Of a stretch of DNA of 15,568 bases, positions 1-8,748 are shown one piece after another. The translations under genes and the position numbers were made by a program. Positions within the stretch are counted from its first letter, which is position 1. The number at the start of each line of letters is the position of its first letter. This DNA comes from CAYUTA01 sp964447605. Lineage in GTDB: Bacteria > Bacillota > Clostridia > Christensenellales > CAG-138. The DNA is taken from the NCBI GenBank assembly GCA_964447605.1, contig CAYUTA010000061.1, positions 1 through 15,568 of the forward strand, written 5' to 3'. The notes under the pieces are model-generated. The model was not told where the DNA came from and did no database searches. It saw only the letters and a program-made list of their open reading frames with translations.

Positions 1-2807
1 GCGGCGATCTTGGCGTCGTACTTGGGCTTGGCTTCCTCGAAATTCTTTTGCCCGGAAGCAAGGCGGCCGCCGGCGTCCCTGTACTCTGACAGGGACAGTA
101 AATTCTTTTTCAGCGCGACGCGCTCACCATTCGTCATGGCGGACATGCGCACGTCAGCCATCATAATGTCAAATAGATTCCCGTCATAGCCGTGCTTTTT
201 CATGTGGTCGTAAGCGATGCCGGCCGCGTCCGTGGAGAGCGCGTTAGCCGCGCCGCCAAACAGGCCGACGGCCCCGCCCATAAGCATCTGTTCAACCGCT
301 TCCTCGCCGTCGTATTCGAACTCAGGGTTCCATATTTTTTGCTGGAGAAAGCCGGACGCGAAATAGCTCGCCCCTTCCTCCAGTGCTTCACCGGCCGCAG
401 TGCCCGCGAGCGCTATCAGCTTTGCGCCGGTGTTAAACGACTTTAGCGACTTAACCGCACCGGTCTTTAGGCGCTTGGCCAGCAGGTTGCTGCCAAAGGC
501 TTTGCCGACCCACTTGTCAAAGTTCGCCGATTCCAGCAAACCCTCAATGCCGCCCGCAAGGGTCGCGTACCAAGTCGCCTGTTCACGGGTCGCGCCGCCG
601 TCCATTGCCTCGTTAAAATAGTTGCCCGCTGCGGATGCCATAAACGGAACCCTGGCCACGCCCTTCAGAATCAGGCTGAGCCCCTTGGTGAGGTATCCGC
701 TTGTCGCTGCCGTCGCTTCACCGATAGCAGCCGTGCCCATCTGCGTGGTTAACCCGGCCACTTTTCCAAACGCATTGGCAAGGCCGGACCCTGCGCCGCC
801 AATCAGATACATGCGGCCCAGTTCATTCACGATATCGGAGGCGGTCGCCACAACTTCAGACGCGATACTGTCGTCGCGTTTCAACCCATAGTTGCTTATG
901 GTTTTGGCGGCGTCGGCCAGTTGCTCAGTAACTTGCCATCGCTCTTGATTTGGATTGAAGATCATATCCGCGGTTGCGACCAGACCCTGCGCTGCGTTTA
1001 ATCCCATGCTGGGGAGCGCGAGGCCGATGCGCAGCCCGATTTGTTCGCCAAGCGATGAAGCGATATCGGGATTCAATCCCTGATCGAATATCAGGTCTTT
1101 TCGATACAGCGCGCGTTCCTCTTCCGGCAAGCTGCCCCAGAACGCCTTAACAAAGCTCTGCTGTTCCAGCACGGGCATTTCCGCAAAGGCTGCGCGTTCT
1201 TCCTCCGACATGCCGGATAGCCCGCCGTTGTGTATGGCGCAATAAGCGAGATAATTTCCGCAGGATTCGTCGTCGTCCACGATTTGCCCGTAGCCGCGCC
1301 GACGCAACGCATTATCAATTTCAAATTCAAGATAGCCCGTGTCCCGCGCGCCTTTGCGGAGCGCGACGTCTACTGTTTCGCCTTCCCTGCGTTTGGCGGC
1401 GTCGACCGCTTCGTCAATCACCGCAACGCCGTCACGGTCCATAGATGAAACCGCGATACGTTTGAGGTTGTAGGCGACATCCTCAAGCACCTTCGCGCTT
1501 GCACCCCGCTCGCTCAATGCGGCAAAGGCGTTTTGCAGGCTTTCCACTGTGTAGCGTGCGCCCATGCGTTCCACATTGGCATTGATGAATGCAAGCCCCT
1601 GCTCAACGGTGAACGCGCTGGGATTCTCTTCAAAATACTTTCCCTGCGCTTGCATGGCCGCCTCGTTCAGCGGGGCCTTGCGCTCGCGGTCGGCCTCACG
1701 CTGCGCGTCGATTTCGACACGCTCCGCTTTCTTTTCGGCGCCTCTCTGTGCCTTGGCCATCCGCGCGTGCTCTTTGACCTGGCTTGCGATCTGCTGCGCA
1801 TTGGCGACGCCCGCGTCGGTCAGTTCGCCCATTTGGCGGAGCCGCCTCGCAACATTCAGGATTTCCCCGCCGGATGCTCCGCTTTTGTAAAGCTGCCGGA
1901 TAGCTTCTTCACCCGTCAATCCATCCGCAAGATGATAACGAACGCCGTCGCGGACAAAGATACCGTCTTTTGTTTCCTGCTCAACGCCCGCAATGGATTC
2001 CGCCGCTACATCCTCGGCCTTGACTTCTTGGGTGATTTTAAGGTAATGCGCATCGAATTCATCAATGGTGACGGAAAAGGCCGCGCGCGGGTCCTGCTTC
2101 CGCTTTTCCGCGTCGGCCTGCTTCTTCTGGATGGCCTTTACCTGCGCGGTTGCGTAGTCCTCGCTGCTATCATACTCCTTGAGCTCCTTTTCCACGCCCT
2201 CCGGCGCAACAAAATATTCCGCCAAGTCCGGATACTTTTCAGTCATCGTATTAATAAAAGCATCATAATACGCCTGCGAACCCGGTTCATATGGCGCGGC
2301 GGACCTGGCTGCGTCCTTGTGAAAATCGCTCTTCCGCTTTTCGAGGGCCTTTACTTCCGCAATCTGCGTCTGCTCCTTGTCGTAATCGCCAAGCGCATCA
2401 TCCCATTCCGCCGCCGGAGGCAAGCCCATCTCTTTGAGTTGCTGGTCGACATCGTTATTTTTGTATGCGCGCTCTACCTTAACCGGGAGAAAACCGTTTC
2501 TCTTTCGCTCCTGATCTTCCTCGTCATATCCGTAATCCCAGCTCTTCTTGAACCAATCTTTGACCCAAGCGGATTGATCTGTATTGACAGAATATGTTTT
2601 TTGCACCTTCCCAACACGGGCGGTGAAGGAGAAGCGGGACGGGTTTAATGCCACCGCATCGATCATGGGGGAGTTTTTAACAACACTGGAGCCATGCTTT
2701 GCAAAATGCGATGAAGCTTGCGCGTTGCTCGCTCCTGATTGGTCCCCAGTGGTATCAATCAGTGTAGTGGTTCCATCCTTGTTGAGCCGGTAGGTTTCAA
2801 TAGGCAT
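1..2807 (-). CDS. Large internal virion / DNA-ejection protein candidate (partial, runs off left edge)
   Basis: The reading frame is open on the minus strand from ATG at 2807 to the window edge: 935 codons without a stop. The start is fixed by an in-frame TAG at 2811-2813 and a GAGGAAAT ribosome site. It begins 11 bp after the preceding virion gene, as the last gene of the late operon seen here. Roughly residues 1-560 are charged and helical with coiled-coil-like stretches (for example around residue 140 and residues 340-375). Residues about 580-620 and 660-900 are rich in Gly, Ala and hydrophobic residues, with segments such as GLRIGLALPSMG, YLIGGAGSGLANAFG, AGNYFNEAMDGGAT and AAGEALEEGASYFASG. 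Huge, poorly conserved proteins with amphipathic Gly/Ala regions after the tail-plug genes are typical of internal core proteins ejected with DNA (the P22 gp16/gp20 slot); the role is inferred from this. No catalytic domain is recognised and the C-terminus is missing. A 371-codon antisense frame over 1533-2648 is a shadow. Confidence 0.72.
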   Translation of the reverse strand, partial: MPIETYRLNKDGTTTLIDTTGDQSGASNAQASSHFAKHGSSVVKNSPMIDAVALNPSRFSFTARVGKVQKTYSVNTDQSAWVKDWFKKSWDYGYDEEDQERKRNGFLPVKVERAYKNNDVDQQLKEMGLPPAAEWDDALGDYDKEQTQIAEVKALEKRKSDFHKDAARSAAPYEPGSQAYYDAFINTMTEKYPDLAEYFVAPEGVEKELKEYDSSEDYATAQVKAIQKKQADAEKRKQDPRAAFSVTIDEFDAHYLKITQEVKAEDVAAESIAGVEQETKDGIFVRDGVRYHLADGLTGEEAIRQLYKSGASGGEILNVARRLRQMGELTDAGVANAQQIASQVKEHARMAKAQRGAEKKAERVEIDAQREADRERKAPLNEAAMQAQGKYFEENPSAFTVEQGLAFINANVERMGARYTVESLQNAFAALSERGASAKVLEDVAYNLKRIAVSSMDRDGVAVIDEAVDAAKRREGETVDVALRKGARDTGYLEFEIDNALRRRGYGQIVDDDESCGNYLAYCAIHNGGLSGMSEEERAAFAEMPVLEQQSFVKAFWGSLPEEERALYRKDLIFDQGLNPDIASSLGEQIGLRIGLALPSMGLNAAQGLVATADMIFNPNQERWQVTEQLADAAKTISNYGLKRDDSIASEVVATASDIVNELGRMYLIGGAGSGLANAFGKVAGLTTQMGTAAIGEATAATSGYLTKGLSLILKGVARVPFMASAAGNYFNEAMDGGATREQATWYATLAGGIEGLLESANFDKWVGKAFGSNLLAKRLKTGAVKSLKSFNTGAKLIALAGTAAGEALEEGASYFASGFLQQKIWNPEFEYDGEEAVEQMLMGGAVGLFGGAANALSTDAAGIAYDHMKKHGYDGNLFDIMMADVRMSAMTNGERVALKKNLLSLSEYRDAGGRLASGQKNFEEAKPKYDAKIA

Positions 2808-2818
2808 ATTCTATTTCC

Positions 2819-3463
2819 TCACGCGGGTTGCCTGCCGCCGATTCTGTTGTCCGTCTTGTACTGTTTTTCCGCTCCATCGGTGCCGCTCGTCACGTATTTG
2901 AACGATACCGTTTGTCCAGACCCTTTGCCGCTTCCGCCGCTGCCGCCGCCGCTTCTGCGATAACCGCCGCCCCCGCCGCCACCCGCAGCGGCCTGCTGCA
3001 TCTGCAACAGCTTTAAAGCGCGTTCGTACATGTCCTGCTCGAATGCGGAATAGATGGCTGCGTTCTGCGTATCGATCTCGGCTTTCTTGTTCTGCTGGTC
3101 CTGAAATTGCTTGATGACCGATTCCAGCAGCGTTGCGGAATAGTCGCTCTCCAGCCCGGCGATATCCGTAGATTCCGCGTTGGAAAGCTTGCCCTTGTAA
3201 TCGGTTAGCCAGGTAGATTGACCCATGCCGCGCGCGGCCGCGTCCGTGTCAAGCGCAGCCTTAGATTGCACCGTCTGTCCCCTGCGGGCCTCAATCGCCT
3301 TTTCCGTTGTAGGACGCAGGTACTGCGCCGTCTGATCGGATAGCTGTTCTTTTGTGTAAGTATCAAATTGAATTGGTTTATAGTCGCTCCCAGCCGCGCC
3401 CCATTCTTTCATGAGCTGCTGATAGATCGCGTCCACCTGCTTGTTAGGGATTGTCAGTGCCAT
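2819..3463 (-). CDS. Gly-rich internal virion protein candidate, 214 aa
   Basis: ATG at 3463 follows a strong AAAGGAGAGG ribosome site; a longer in-frame extension to 3547 would run into the upstream gene and has no such site. Residues 1-150 are helical and rich in Gln, Ala and Lys, with the segment ARGMGQSTWLTDYKGKL near the middle. Residues 161-184 are a Gly/Ser tract beginning with seven glycines, followed by a short charged tail. There is no signal peptide or membrane segment. It sits between the collar-motif protein and the giant ejection-type protein, the slot held in P22-like phages by the small ejection proteins gp14/gp7. I infer an internal or ejected virion protein from this position and composition; I do not recognise a specific family. 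Its stop codon overlaps the ribosome site of the next gene, so translation is probably coupled. Confidence 0.75.
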   Translation of the reverse strand: MALTIPNKQVDAIYQQLMKEWGAAGSDYKPIQFDTYTKEQLSDQTAQYLRPTTEKAIEARRGQTVQSKAALDTDAAARGMGQSTWLTDYKGKLSNAESTDIAGLESDYSATLLESVIKQFQDQQNKKAEIDTQNAAIYSAFEQDMYERALKLLQMQQAAAGGGGGGGYRRSGGGSGGSGKGSGQTVSFKYVTSGTDGAEKQYKTDNRIGGRQPA

Positions 3464-3476
3464 ATAATCCTCTCCT

Positions 3477-3938
3477 TTACGCCTCACGTCGCCAGAAATA
3501 GAATAGTTCGCTCGGCGGTGTAATATCGATTGGCGCACCCGCGCCATCCTGCGTGGGAAGATTGCTCTGCGTCAACGCGCGCGTCCTGTCCCCAATCTGA
3601 GCGCCAGCTGTTTTATAAGCCTCGTCGTTCGGGTCAACTCCGGCAGCAGCGCGCCCCTTTGCGCACAGCGACCATACGCCGCCAAGATTGCTCGCCGGGT
3701 TCTCGGCATTGGTGGTCTGAATCACATAGCCAACCGGCATGAGGCTGTTCACCACAACATCAATGCTTTTGGATAATTCCCCGCCGTCGCCGTCAATGCG
3801 GCCCAGTCGCTTAAACAGTTCCATAAAGTTATCACGCAGCGCCGCCTCAAGCGCCGCTGCCGCCTGAATATACGCCTCGTCAGCCCCCTTCGGAACGGGC
3901 ACGCGCAGCGGCTTAATTGCCTTAAAAAATTTCGCCAT
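3477..3938 (-). CDS. Short tail-plug / collar-motif protein, 153 aa
   Basis: The start is taken as ATG at 3938, 7 nt after GGAGG. A GTG one codon upstream (3941) is possible but closer to the site. The stop of the preceding gene overlaps the start (TGATG). Residues 1-45 are helical. Residues 67-110 carry a pattern seen in phage collar and short-fibre proteins: PVGYVIQTTNAENPASNLGG, then W, then KGRAAAGVD, then a T-rich segment with LTQSNLP. The protein ends FYFWRREA, like the terminal aromatic/Arg strand of that domain. It lies directly after the gp10-like protein, where P22 has its tail needle gp26. I infer a small tail-tip, plug or collar protein. The collar-type motif is well supported; its place in the virion is inference. 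Confidence 0.8.
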   Translation of the reverse strand: MAKFFKAIKPLRVPVPKGADEAYIQAAAALEAALRDNFMELFKRLGRIDGDGGELSKSIDVVVNSLMPVGYVIQTTNAENPASNLGGVWSLCAKGRAAAGVDPNDEAYKTAGAQIGDRTRALTQSNLPTQDGAGAPIDITPPSELFYFWRREA

Positions 3939-5743
3939 CACAACACCTCCGTATGCTCGATATCCAATTCGATGCTGCCGTTTAAATCGAACGGGTTAGA
4001 CGCGCGCGAGCCGATTACCAATTGCATCGTCATGACCGGCACGCCTGAAGGAACGAGCCTTTGCACGATGGACGATCTGTCCGGGGAATTCACCGACCCG
4101 CCCTGCCGCATATCCTGCGCCCGTCCGTCGCCGATCAGCGTGACCGCCGGCCTGCCTTCGGCGCGCAAATAAATGCCGCGGATTTTCTTTTTGCGCATTT
4201 TACTGCCAAGATCAAGCGCATGGGTTTTCCAGTAGGCGTCATAAGGCTTCCCATCGTACGTCGTTCCTTCCCCAAACGCGCAAATGTAGCCGTCTGCGGT
4301 CAGGCAATATAGCGTGTTGTCCTGCGTACAGATATCCACAATCTGGAAGCCGTCGCGGAGCATGACCGATCCGCGCAAAATATCGTATTCCAAGATGGTG
4401 TCCCCATAGGAAGCACCGCCATGATTCAGCAGAAAATACAACGTGTCTCCCGCCTGCTCCGCTTTGCAAAACTCTACACTCAACCCCTCGCGCGCCAAGA
4501 TGCGCCGGACATTACGGGCATTCTCTACAAGCTGGGTCGTGGACCCGTCAAAGTAATAGATACCGTTCGCCGTAATCCAATATGGCAGCAACCCGTGCAT
4601 CGTGATGGCCGTGTTGGCGGAGGGCTGGATTTCGCCGCTGATGCGCTCAATGGTATAGGACGACGGCGAATAACCGTACAAACGGTAAAGAGAATGCCGC
4701 TTAAAGATCAACAGTTGGTCGGGCATGGCGAACAAGCCAATTATAGGGTCGCCTTCCGACGCGCCGACATTGACAAACCCGCCGGATAGATCGACCGACG
4801 TTTCGTCCGCCGTCCAATCCTCAACAGACCGGGCGTCTCCGGGCAGTTTCGACCAGTACAGACGGCAGGGATTATCCGGGTCACCCGCGGCAAACAGCCG
4901 TTCGTAATATGTCGCCATGTAATTGACATGAATATCCGAAGCATGCGCCGAAGAACCAAAGGGCTCCAGTACCAAGCCGTCGTCGTACCGCGCCTTTATG
5001 ATCTGCCCCTGGCCGTCAGCAATCAAAATGTATTCCATGCCGTTGATCTGCGTGCGCAGCGCATCGTGCTGCGGGTACACGGCAAGAATGGAATCCCGTG
5101 CGCTGCCAACGTGTGCGGTATTCGTCCGGCCGTAACCGATGCCTGCAACATTCATGTTATCGGACAGTACAATAAACCGCCGCTCCCCATTGTATCCGGT
5201 GGCGTAATACGCGCCGATGCCCGGGTGCGGGATTAACCGTGTCAACCTGTATCGGCTGATCGATACGGTTATATCCACACCCGTTCCGGCCGTAATTACG
5301 GTTTGGTCTTCCGGCAGCGTTGCGGTAAACGCAGTTTCCGCTACCGCCGTTATTTTGCATTCGCCCGCCGTATTGATTTTGCAGTTGGTAAGCATGTCCT
5401 TAAAAAGAAGTCCCGAAAGACGGTTGGTAGCCATCTTGGCTGCCTTTATCTCTGTTTGCCCCGCGCCAGATGCAAGCGTAAAGATAAATTCCCCATTCTC
5501 CTCCGTCACATCACACGTCATTACCAATACGGGCTTATAGCTCACGGCAAACCGCACGGGGCTATCAAAGACGCGGGCATAACCTTTTGCCGTTGCAATA
5601 CTTCCGGCCCTGGTGTCAATATTCCGCGCATCAAGAGCAACGCCAAGCATAGCGTAATCGCCACTGTCCATGACAAAATCGTCGCCCGGCCGACTGATAT
5701 CGATCCCGGTAAACTCCCGGAACTTCGCTTTCTTTACGGACAT
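3938..5743 (-). CDS. Packaged-DNA stabilization / tail-hub protein, P22 gp10-like, 601 aa
   Basis: ATG at 5743 shares one base with the preceding stop (TAATG), pointing to coupled translation, with a GTGAGA site upstream. The N-terminus (FREFTGIDISRPGDD) and the run of repeated beta-blade-like segments with Tyr, Trp and Gly (for example NGMEYILIADGQG, YYERLFAAGDPDNPCRLYWS, DQLLIFKRHSLYRLYGY, LLPYWITANGIYYFDGS) fit the beta-propeller-like stabilization proteins that close the portal channel in P22-type podoviruses. P22 gp10 is somewhat shorter (about 470 aa), and the extra length is mostly N-terminal. The position after a gp4-like adaptor candidate and before a small plug protein copies the P22 order. 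The family call comes from recognisable sequence style plus synteny, not from a search. Confidence 0.8.
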   Translation of the reverse strand: MSVKKAKFREFTGIDISRPGDDFVMDSGDYAMLGVALDARNIDTRAGSIATAKGYARVFDSPVRFAVSYKPVLVMTCDVTEENGEFIFTLASGAGQTEIKAAKMATNRLSGLLFKDMLTNCKINTAGECKITAVAETAFTATLPEDQTVITAGTGVDITVSISRYRLTRLIPHPGIGAYYATGYNGERRFIVLSDNMNVAGIGYGRTNTAHVGSARDSILAVYPQHDALRTQINGMEYILIADGQGQIIKARYDDGLVLEPFGSSAHASDIHVNYMATYYERLFAAGDPDNPCRLYWSKLPGDARSVEDWTADETSVDLSGGFVNVGASEGDPIIGLFAMPDQLLIFKRHSLYRLYGYSPSSYTIERISGEIQPSANTAITMHGLLPYWITANGIYYFDGSTTQLVENARNVRRILAREGLSVEFCKAEQAGDTLYFLLNHGGASYGDTILEYDILRGSVMLRDGFQIVDICTQDNTLYCLTADGYICAFGEGTTYDGKPYDAYWKTHALDLGSKMRKKKIRGIYLRAEGRPAVTLIGDGRAQDMRQGGSVNSPDRSSIVQRLVPSGVPVMTMQLVIGSRASNPFDLNGSIELDIEHTEVL

Positions 5744-6297
5744 TACAATCTCACGTCCCTGTTCTTGAATTTAAAGCTGTCCGGCGAGCCATACATACGC
5801 TTGACCACGTCGTCCACCATGTCGTTATAAAGCTGGTAATGCACACTCGCTCCGCTCTGTGTGACCGCATCCATGCCGGACCTGTACCGGGCTATGATGT
5901 ATTCCGCGATGCATGGGCGGAATGGCTGCGGAATATCCAACTCCGCCGTGCTGCCGACATGGATTCGTTTGGGATAGTAACGGTATCGCACATCAACCGT
6001 CCCGCATCCATCCACACGGATTTCTCCGTAGCTATCGCCGCCGAGGAACCTAAGCGCACGGCCGTTCTGCGTGACAGTCTGCACGTCCCTGCATTCGCGA
6101 GACAGGTCATCCATTGCGAAACAACCGTTGATCAACTCAATGGGTTCCGTTCGGTACATATCTGCTCGCTTGGCAATCTGCCGCAATGCATCGTTGGCAT
6201 ACCGCGCAAACTTGGTTTCGTATTCGGGCATGATGGCGCTCACACCGGAAAATTCCAGTTCGGCGCATGCGGCCTCAAATATTTCACGCCAGGTCAT
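5743..6297 (-). CDS. Head-tail adaptor candidate (P22 gp4-like slot), 184 aa
   Basis: ATG at 6297 overlaps the preceding stop by four bases (ATGA), so expression is probably by coupled translation. The protein begins with an amphipathic helix (MTWREIFEAACAEL), continues with a helical segment (ARYANDALRQIAKRADMY), a beta-rich middle (VDVRYRYYPKRI) and a helical C-terminal part (PCIAEYIIARYRSGMDAV). Helix, beta insert and late helices containing A-x-Y-x-x-A-x-Y-like patterns are usual in small phage head-tail connector (adaptor) proteins. It lies between the capsid region and the gp10-like protein, exactly where P22 places gp4. I call it an adaptor candidate by position and fold style; no residue proves it, and I see no sign of the hydrolase activity reported for P22 gp4. 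Confidence 0.7.
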   Translation of the reverse strand: MTWREIFEAACAELEFSGVSAIMPEYETKFARYANDALRQIAKRADMYRTEPIELINGCFAMDDLSRECRDVQTVTQNGRALRFLGGDSYGEIRVDGCGTVDVRYRYYPKRIHVGSTAELDIPQPFRPCIAEYIIARYRSGMDAVTQSGASVHYQLYNDMVDDVVKRMYGSPDSFKFKNRDVRL

Positions 6298-6578
6298 GCG
6301 CCGAGCTTCTTCCCGTTACCCTTGGTGTAGGCAGTCTCAATCTTTTTTGCGGCGATGGCGACGCGCTCGGATTCGCGCACAACCCGATAGAGCGATTCGG
6401 GCACGCTGATCTGAACGTCTCGCAGCAGCCGGAAATTGCAGCCGTTGATGCATCCTTCCCAAAACTTGCTGACGCCGTCGGGCCGGATGATGATATCGAC
6501 CTTTTTTTCCTTCCGAAGGGCCTTGCCAACCTCTCCGGCAAGCTGGTCAATCTGTTCCTCGGTAATGTAGTTACTCAT
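6294..6578 (-). CDS. Small conserved-position protein, 94 aa, unknown function
   Basis: The open frame extends up to 6704 inside the capsid gene, but the start is placed at ATG 6578 because AAAGGGG lies just upstream and the extra 42 residues would only overlap the capsid coding sequence. The protein (MSNYITEEQIDQLAGEV...) starts with a helix and has a compact middle with CINGCNFRLLRDVQISVP and a Lys-rich tail. I do not recognise it. It is the first gene after the major capsid gene and the hairpin at 6599-6626, and overlaps the adaptor candidate by ATGA. Genes in this slot are often head decoration, capsid completion or assembly factors, but nothing in the sequence decides this. Confidence 0.75.
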   Translation of the reverse strand: MSNYITEEQIDQLAGEVGKALRKEKKVDIIIRPDGVSKFWEGCINGCNFRLLRDVQISVPESLYRVVRESERVAIAAKKIETAYTKGNGKKLGA

Positions 6579-6598
6579 AAAAAACCCCTTTCTGGAAT

Positions 6599-6626
6599 GC
6601 GGGGGAACGCTTGCACGCTCCCCCGC
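6599..6626 (-). terminator. GC-rich hairpin behind the capsid gene (partial terminator or mRNA-end stabilizer)
   Basis: GCGGGGGA at 6599-6606 pairs perfectly with TCCCCCGC at 6619-6626 around a 12-nt loop. It begins 8 bp after the capsid stop codon and ends before the ribosome site of the 94-aa gene. On the minus strand no U-run follows directly, so it is more likely a leaky stop or a 3'-end stabilizer that lets the capsid message accumulate above the downstream genes than a complete terminator. Confidence 0.5.
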
Positions 6627-6633
6627 GCTTGTT

Positions 6634-7854
6634 TTACAGGCTGTACGCGGATTGGATTTCCACGATCCAAAGATTGTTGAGAACCTTCGCCGTATACATT
6701 GCAACCTTCGCGCCCACGGTGGAGCGCTGATTGAGCGGGTCGAACCCGGCAGTTCCGGCGGGCTTAATGATCGTCTGCATCGCGGAGCTTCCGCTGATAT
6801 CGATCACGCCGTAAGCATCCTCTCCGAAGATCAGCGTCGAGGCAACAGGTATTCCGGCCTTGTTCGCATCAAGCGCGCCGGCGTCCTCGCTGTACACAAT
6901 GGCGTCCTTCGAAAGGGATGCGGCGGCCTCGGTGAACGTTACCGTTTTCGTGCCTGGCGCATACGACGCAATGGTATATTCGTCGCTGCCCACCTTGATC
7001 TTGTTCCCGGGGGTGGAAAGGTACGCAACCCCAGCCGCGCTCGGCGTGTTTTTCAGCACAAAGGACTGGCTGGTCGTCGTTGCGGCAGATACCGCGTTCA
7101 ACACGCTCTGCTTGTAGATTTTCGCCTCGGTGGATTCCACGAACACCACGCCGAACAACCGGCCAAGCTCACCGGCATAGATCTGTTCGGAGTTGGAATA
7201 CTTGGAAACATCCTGCCAAAGCTGGTCGCTTTGCAGGTCATAGGTCGCGTCCGGGCCGCAGATGCAAATGAAGTGCGGCTTGCGGCCGGCGTTCGCGCCG
7301 CCCTCCACCGCAACGTTCTTTGTGAACATGCGGGCCTTGTTCTTTTTGAGCGTGCGCACGGCCTTGCGAACTTCATTGACGGTCAGCTTGTCCGAGGCCG
7401 TCAGCGCAATGCGACTCGTCTTGCCACCCGCATACTGCTTATTGGTCGTGGCCGCCATCGCGTCGCGGGTGACCCATTCAGCAACCGTTCCGAGCTGTTC
7501 GCCAAGCAGCATGGCGGAATCGTCCACAACGGGGTCTAACGCCGTCATTTCGAGCACGTCGGACAGCTCGACATACGCGCCGTACGATTTGCACTCCGCC
7601 TCGACGTGGGTTTGGTTGAGGCTCTGTCCATCGGGGGTCACGCCCTCATCGAGCGTCAGCACGTCGGCGTCGACGTCGAACAGCTCGTAGCGCCGGAACT
7701 CGACGCGCTTTCCGCTGTTCCTCGGAATGGGGCGCTTCTGGCCAAACGCCGCGTGCACCAGCTTGGTCTTGGCCGTGATCAAAAGCACCTTGTCATAGTA
7801 TTCTTTGTTGAAAAAAGCAGTACTTGCGGTACTGCCGGTCGTGTTGATAGGCAT
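6634..7854 (-). CDS. Major capsid protein, N4-gp56 family type, 406 aa
   Basis: ATG at 7854 follows a perfect TAGGAGGA site, 7 nt away, which itself overlaps the stop of the scaffold gene. The protein shows the usual layout of the N4-gp56 (HK97-fold) coat family: an N-terminal segment with NKEYYDKVLLITA, then IPRNSGKRVEFRRYELF, the LDEGVTPDGQSLNQTHVE stretch, a long helix (LLGEQLGTVAEWVTRDAM), LTVNEVRKAVRTLKKNKA, and the strand HFICICGPDATYDLQSD. Towards the C-terminus (about residues 250-330) lies a Thr/Ser/Ala-rich beta region that could be an inserted surface domain, before the closing strands (GVIDISGSS, NLWIVEIQSAYSL). It self-assembles into the head, guided by the scaffold candidate upstream. 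Length is normal for the family. The family call is by recognition. Confidence 0.9.
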   Translation of the reverse strand: MPINTTGSTASTAFFNKEYYDKVLLITAKTKLVHAAFGQKRPIPRNSGKRVEFRRYELFDVDADVLTLDEGVTPDGQSLNQTHVEAECKSYGAYVELSDVLEMTALDPVVDDSAMLLGEQLGTVAEWVTRDAMAATTNKQYAGGKTSRIALTASDKLTVNEVRKAVRTLKKNKARMFTKNVAVEGGANAGRKPHFICICGPDATYDLQSDQLWQDVSKYSNSEQIYAGELGRLFGVVFVESTEAKIYKQSVLNAVSAATTTSQSFVLKNTPSAAGVAYLSTPGNKIKVGSDEYTIASYAPGTKTVTFTEAAASLSKDAIVYSEDAGALDANKAGIPVASTLIFGEDAYGVIDISGSSAMQTIIKPAGTAGFDPLNQRSTVGAKVAMYTAKVLNNLWIVEIQSAYSL

Positions 7855-7865
7855 GTCTTATCCTC

Positions 7866-8675
7866 CTAAATGATTCTTTTGCCCTCCATCGCGGCGGCGC
7901 GCATTTTCTGGCGCAGCGCCGTAAAGTCGCTGTCGGGCATGTCCTTGTAGTTCAGGCTCGCCGGGCGGACCGCGTTTTGCGCGGAAAGAGGTTTCGGCAA
8001 CTGTCGGGCCTGCTCCGCTCTTTGCCGCACCTGCATCTGGTGCGCGCCCGCCTCCGATTTCGCCTGATAGATTTCCATTGCGGCGGCGACCCCGTGGTTA
8101 TACACCGCTTCCGCAAACCCCGGGTATACCGTCCCGATCTCCTCCAGATTGAGATCGGCGGGCAATTCCCCTGCGCGCACCGCCTCGGTCAATCTTGTCG
8201 CAACCACCCGCGCAGGGTCCTTGTGCTCTATAGACGCAGCGTCCTGTGGGTGCTCGTTCCTTCCCATGAGCATGCGGCCAAGCGTCTCTGGATTCTCCGT
8301 GATCGTCTGGCTGTTCCGCTTGACAAAGTCCTCTTCGAGCTGCTTTCTCGCCTCCTCCTTGCTGATACCGTGCATTCTGGCGTAGTTGTCCAGCATATAG
8401 GAGCCAAGCGCATACTCGTCGCTTTTCTGCAAGCGTTCGCGCTCCGCATTGATTCGGCTCGAAACGCCGATATCAATGCTCTTTTGGTCGTATCCGCGTG
8501 CGGGCTGCGCGGCGGCTTCCCGCGGCTGCTCCTCGTCAGGAGCACTGACACCCGTGCCCTCGGCGGTCGCCGACGTTAAAAAATCGGCGGCGTGCAATTC
8601 CTCGACCGGCTGCGCGCTTTCCGCAGTCGTTTGGATATCGAGTTCGTTTCCATCAGCCGTAATATTCTGTTCCAT
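7866..8675 (-). CDS. Capsid scaffolding protein candidate, 269 aa
   Basis: ATG at 8675 is chosen over an in-frame GTG at 8693 because AAAGGA lies 6 nt upstream of the ATG. The protein has an acidic, low-complexity N-terminal third (Glu, Ala, Asp, Gln), long charged helices in the middle (INAERERLQKSDEYALGSYM, KEEARKQLEEDFVKRN), and a short basic helical C-terminus (DFTALRQKMRAAAMEGKRII). Acidic helical body, basic C-terminal coat-binding helix, and position between portal and capsid genes together form the classic picture of a head scaffolding protein (P22 gp8 slot; similar length). No protease motif is visible. The function is inferred from composition and synteny. Confidence 0.75.
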   Translation of the reverse strand: MEQNITADGNELDIQTTAESAQPVEELHAADFLTSATAEGTGVSAPDEEQPREAAAQPARGYDQKSIDIGVSSRINAERERLQKSDEYALGSYMLDNYARMHGISKEEARKQLEEDFVKRNSQTITENPETLGRMLMGRNEHPQDAASIEHKDPARVVATRLTEAVRAGELPADLNLEEIGTVYPGFAEAVYNHGVAAAMEIYQAKSEAGAHQMQVRQRAEQARQLPKPLSAQNAVRPASLNYKDMPDSDFTALRQKMRAAAMEGKRII

Positions 8676-8748
8676 GCAAATTCCTTTCGTCACCCGTTTG
8701 TGGCCGGTTTCGCCATATTCGCCCGTCGAAGGTCGGCTTCACCCATCG

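Noticed and set aside
1533..2648. 371-codon plus-strand frame
   Set aside because: It lies wholly antisense to the uninterrupted 935-codon minus frame, reads as low-complexity Leu/Arg/Phe-rich sequence, and has no ribosome site. It is a shadow.
6652..7539. 295-codon plus-strand frame
   Set aside because: It is antisense to the clearly recognised capsid gene; Arg/Gly/His-rich composition is typical of a shadow in GC-rich DNA.
8690..8746. 18-codon minus-strand frame (MGEADLRRANMAKPATNG) starting 2 bp after the portal stop
   Set aside because: Its position would suit a coupled mini-gene, but it has no ribosome site, is very short and has no recognised relative. It may help ribosomes reach the scaffold gene, but I cannot support it.
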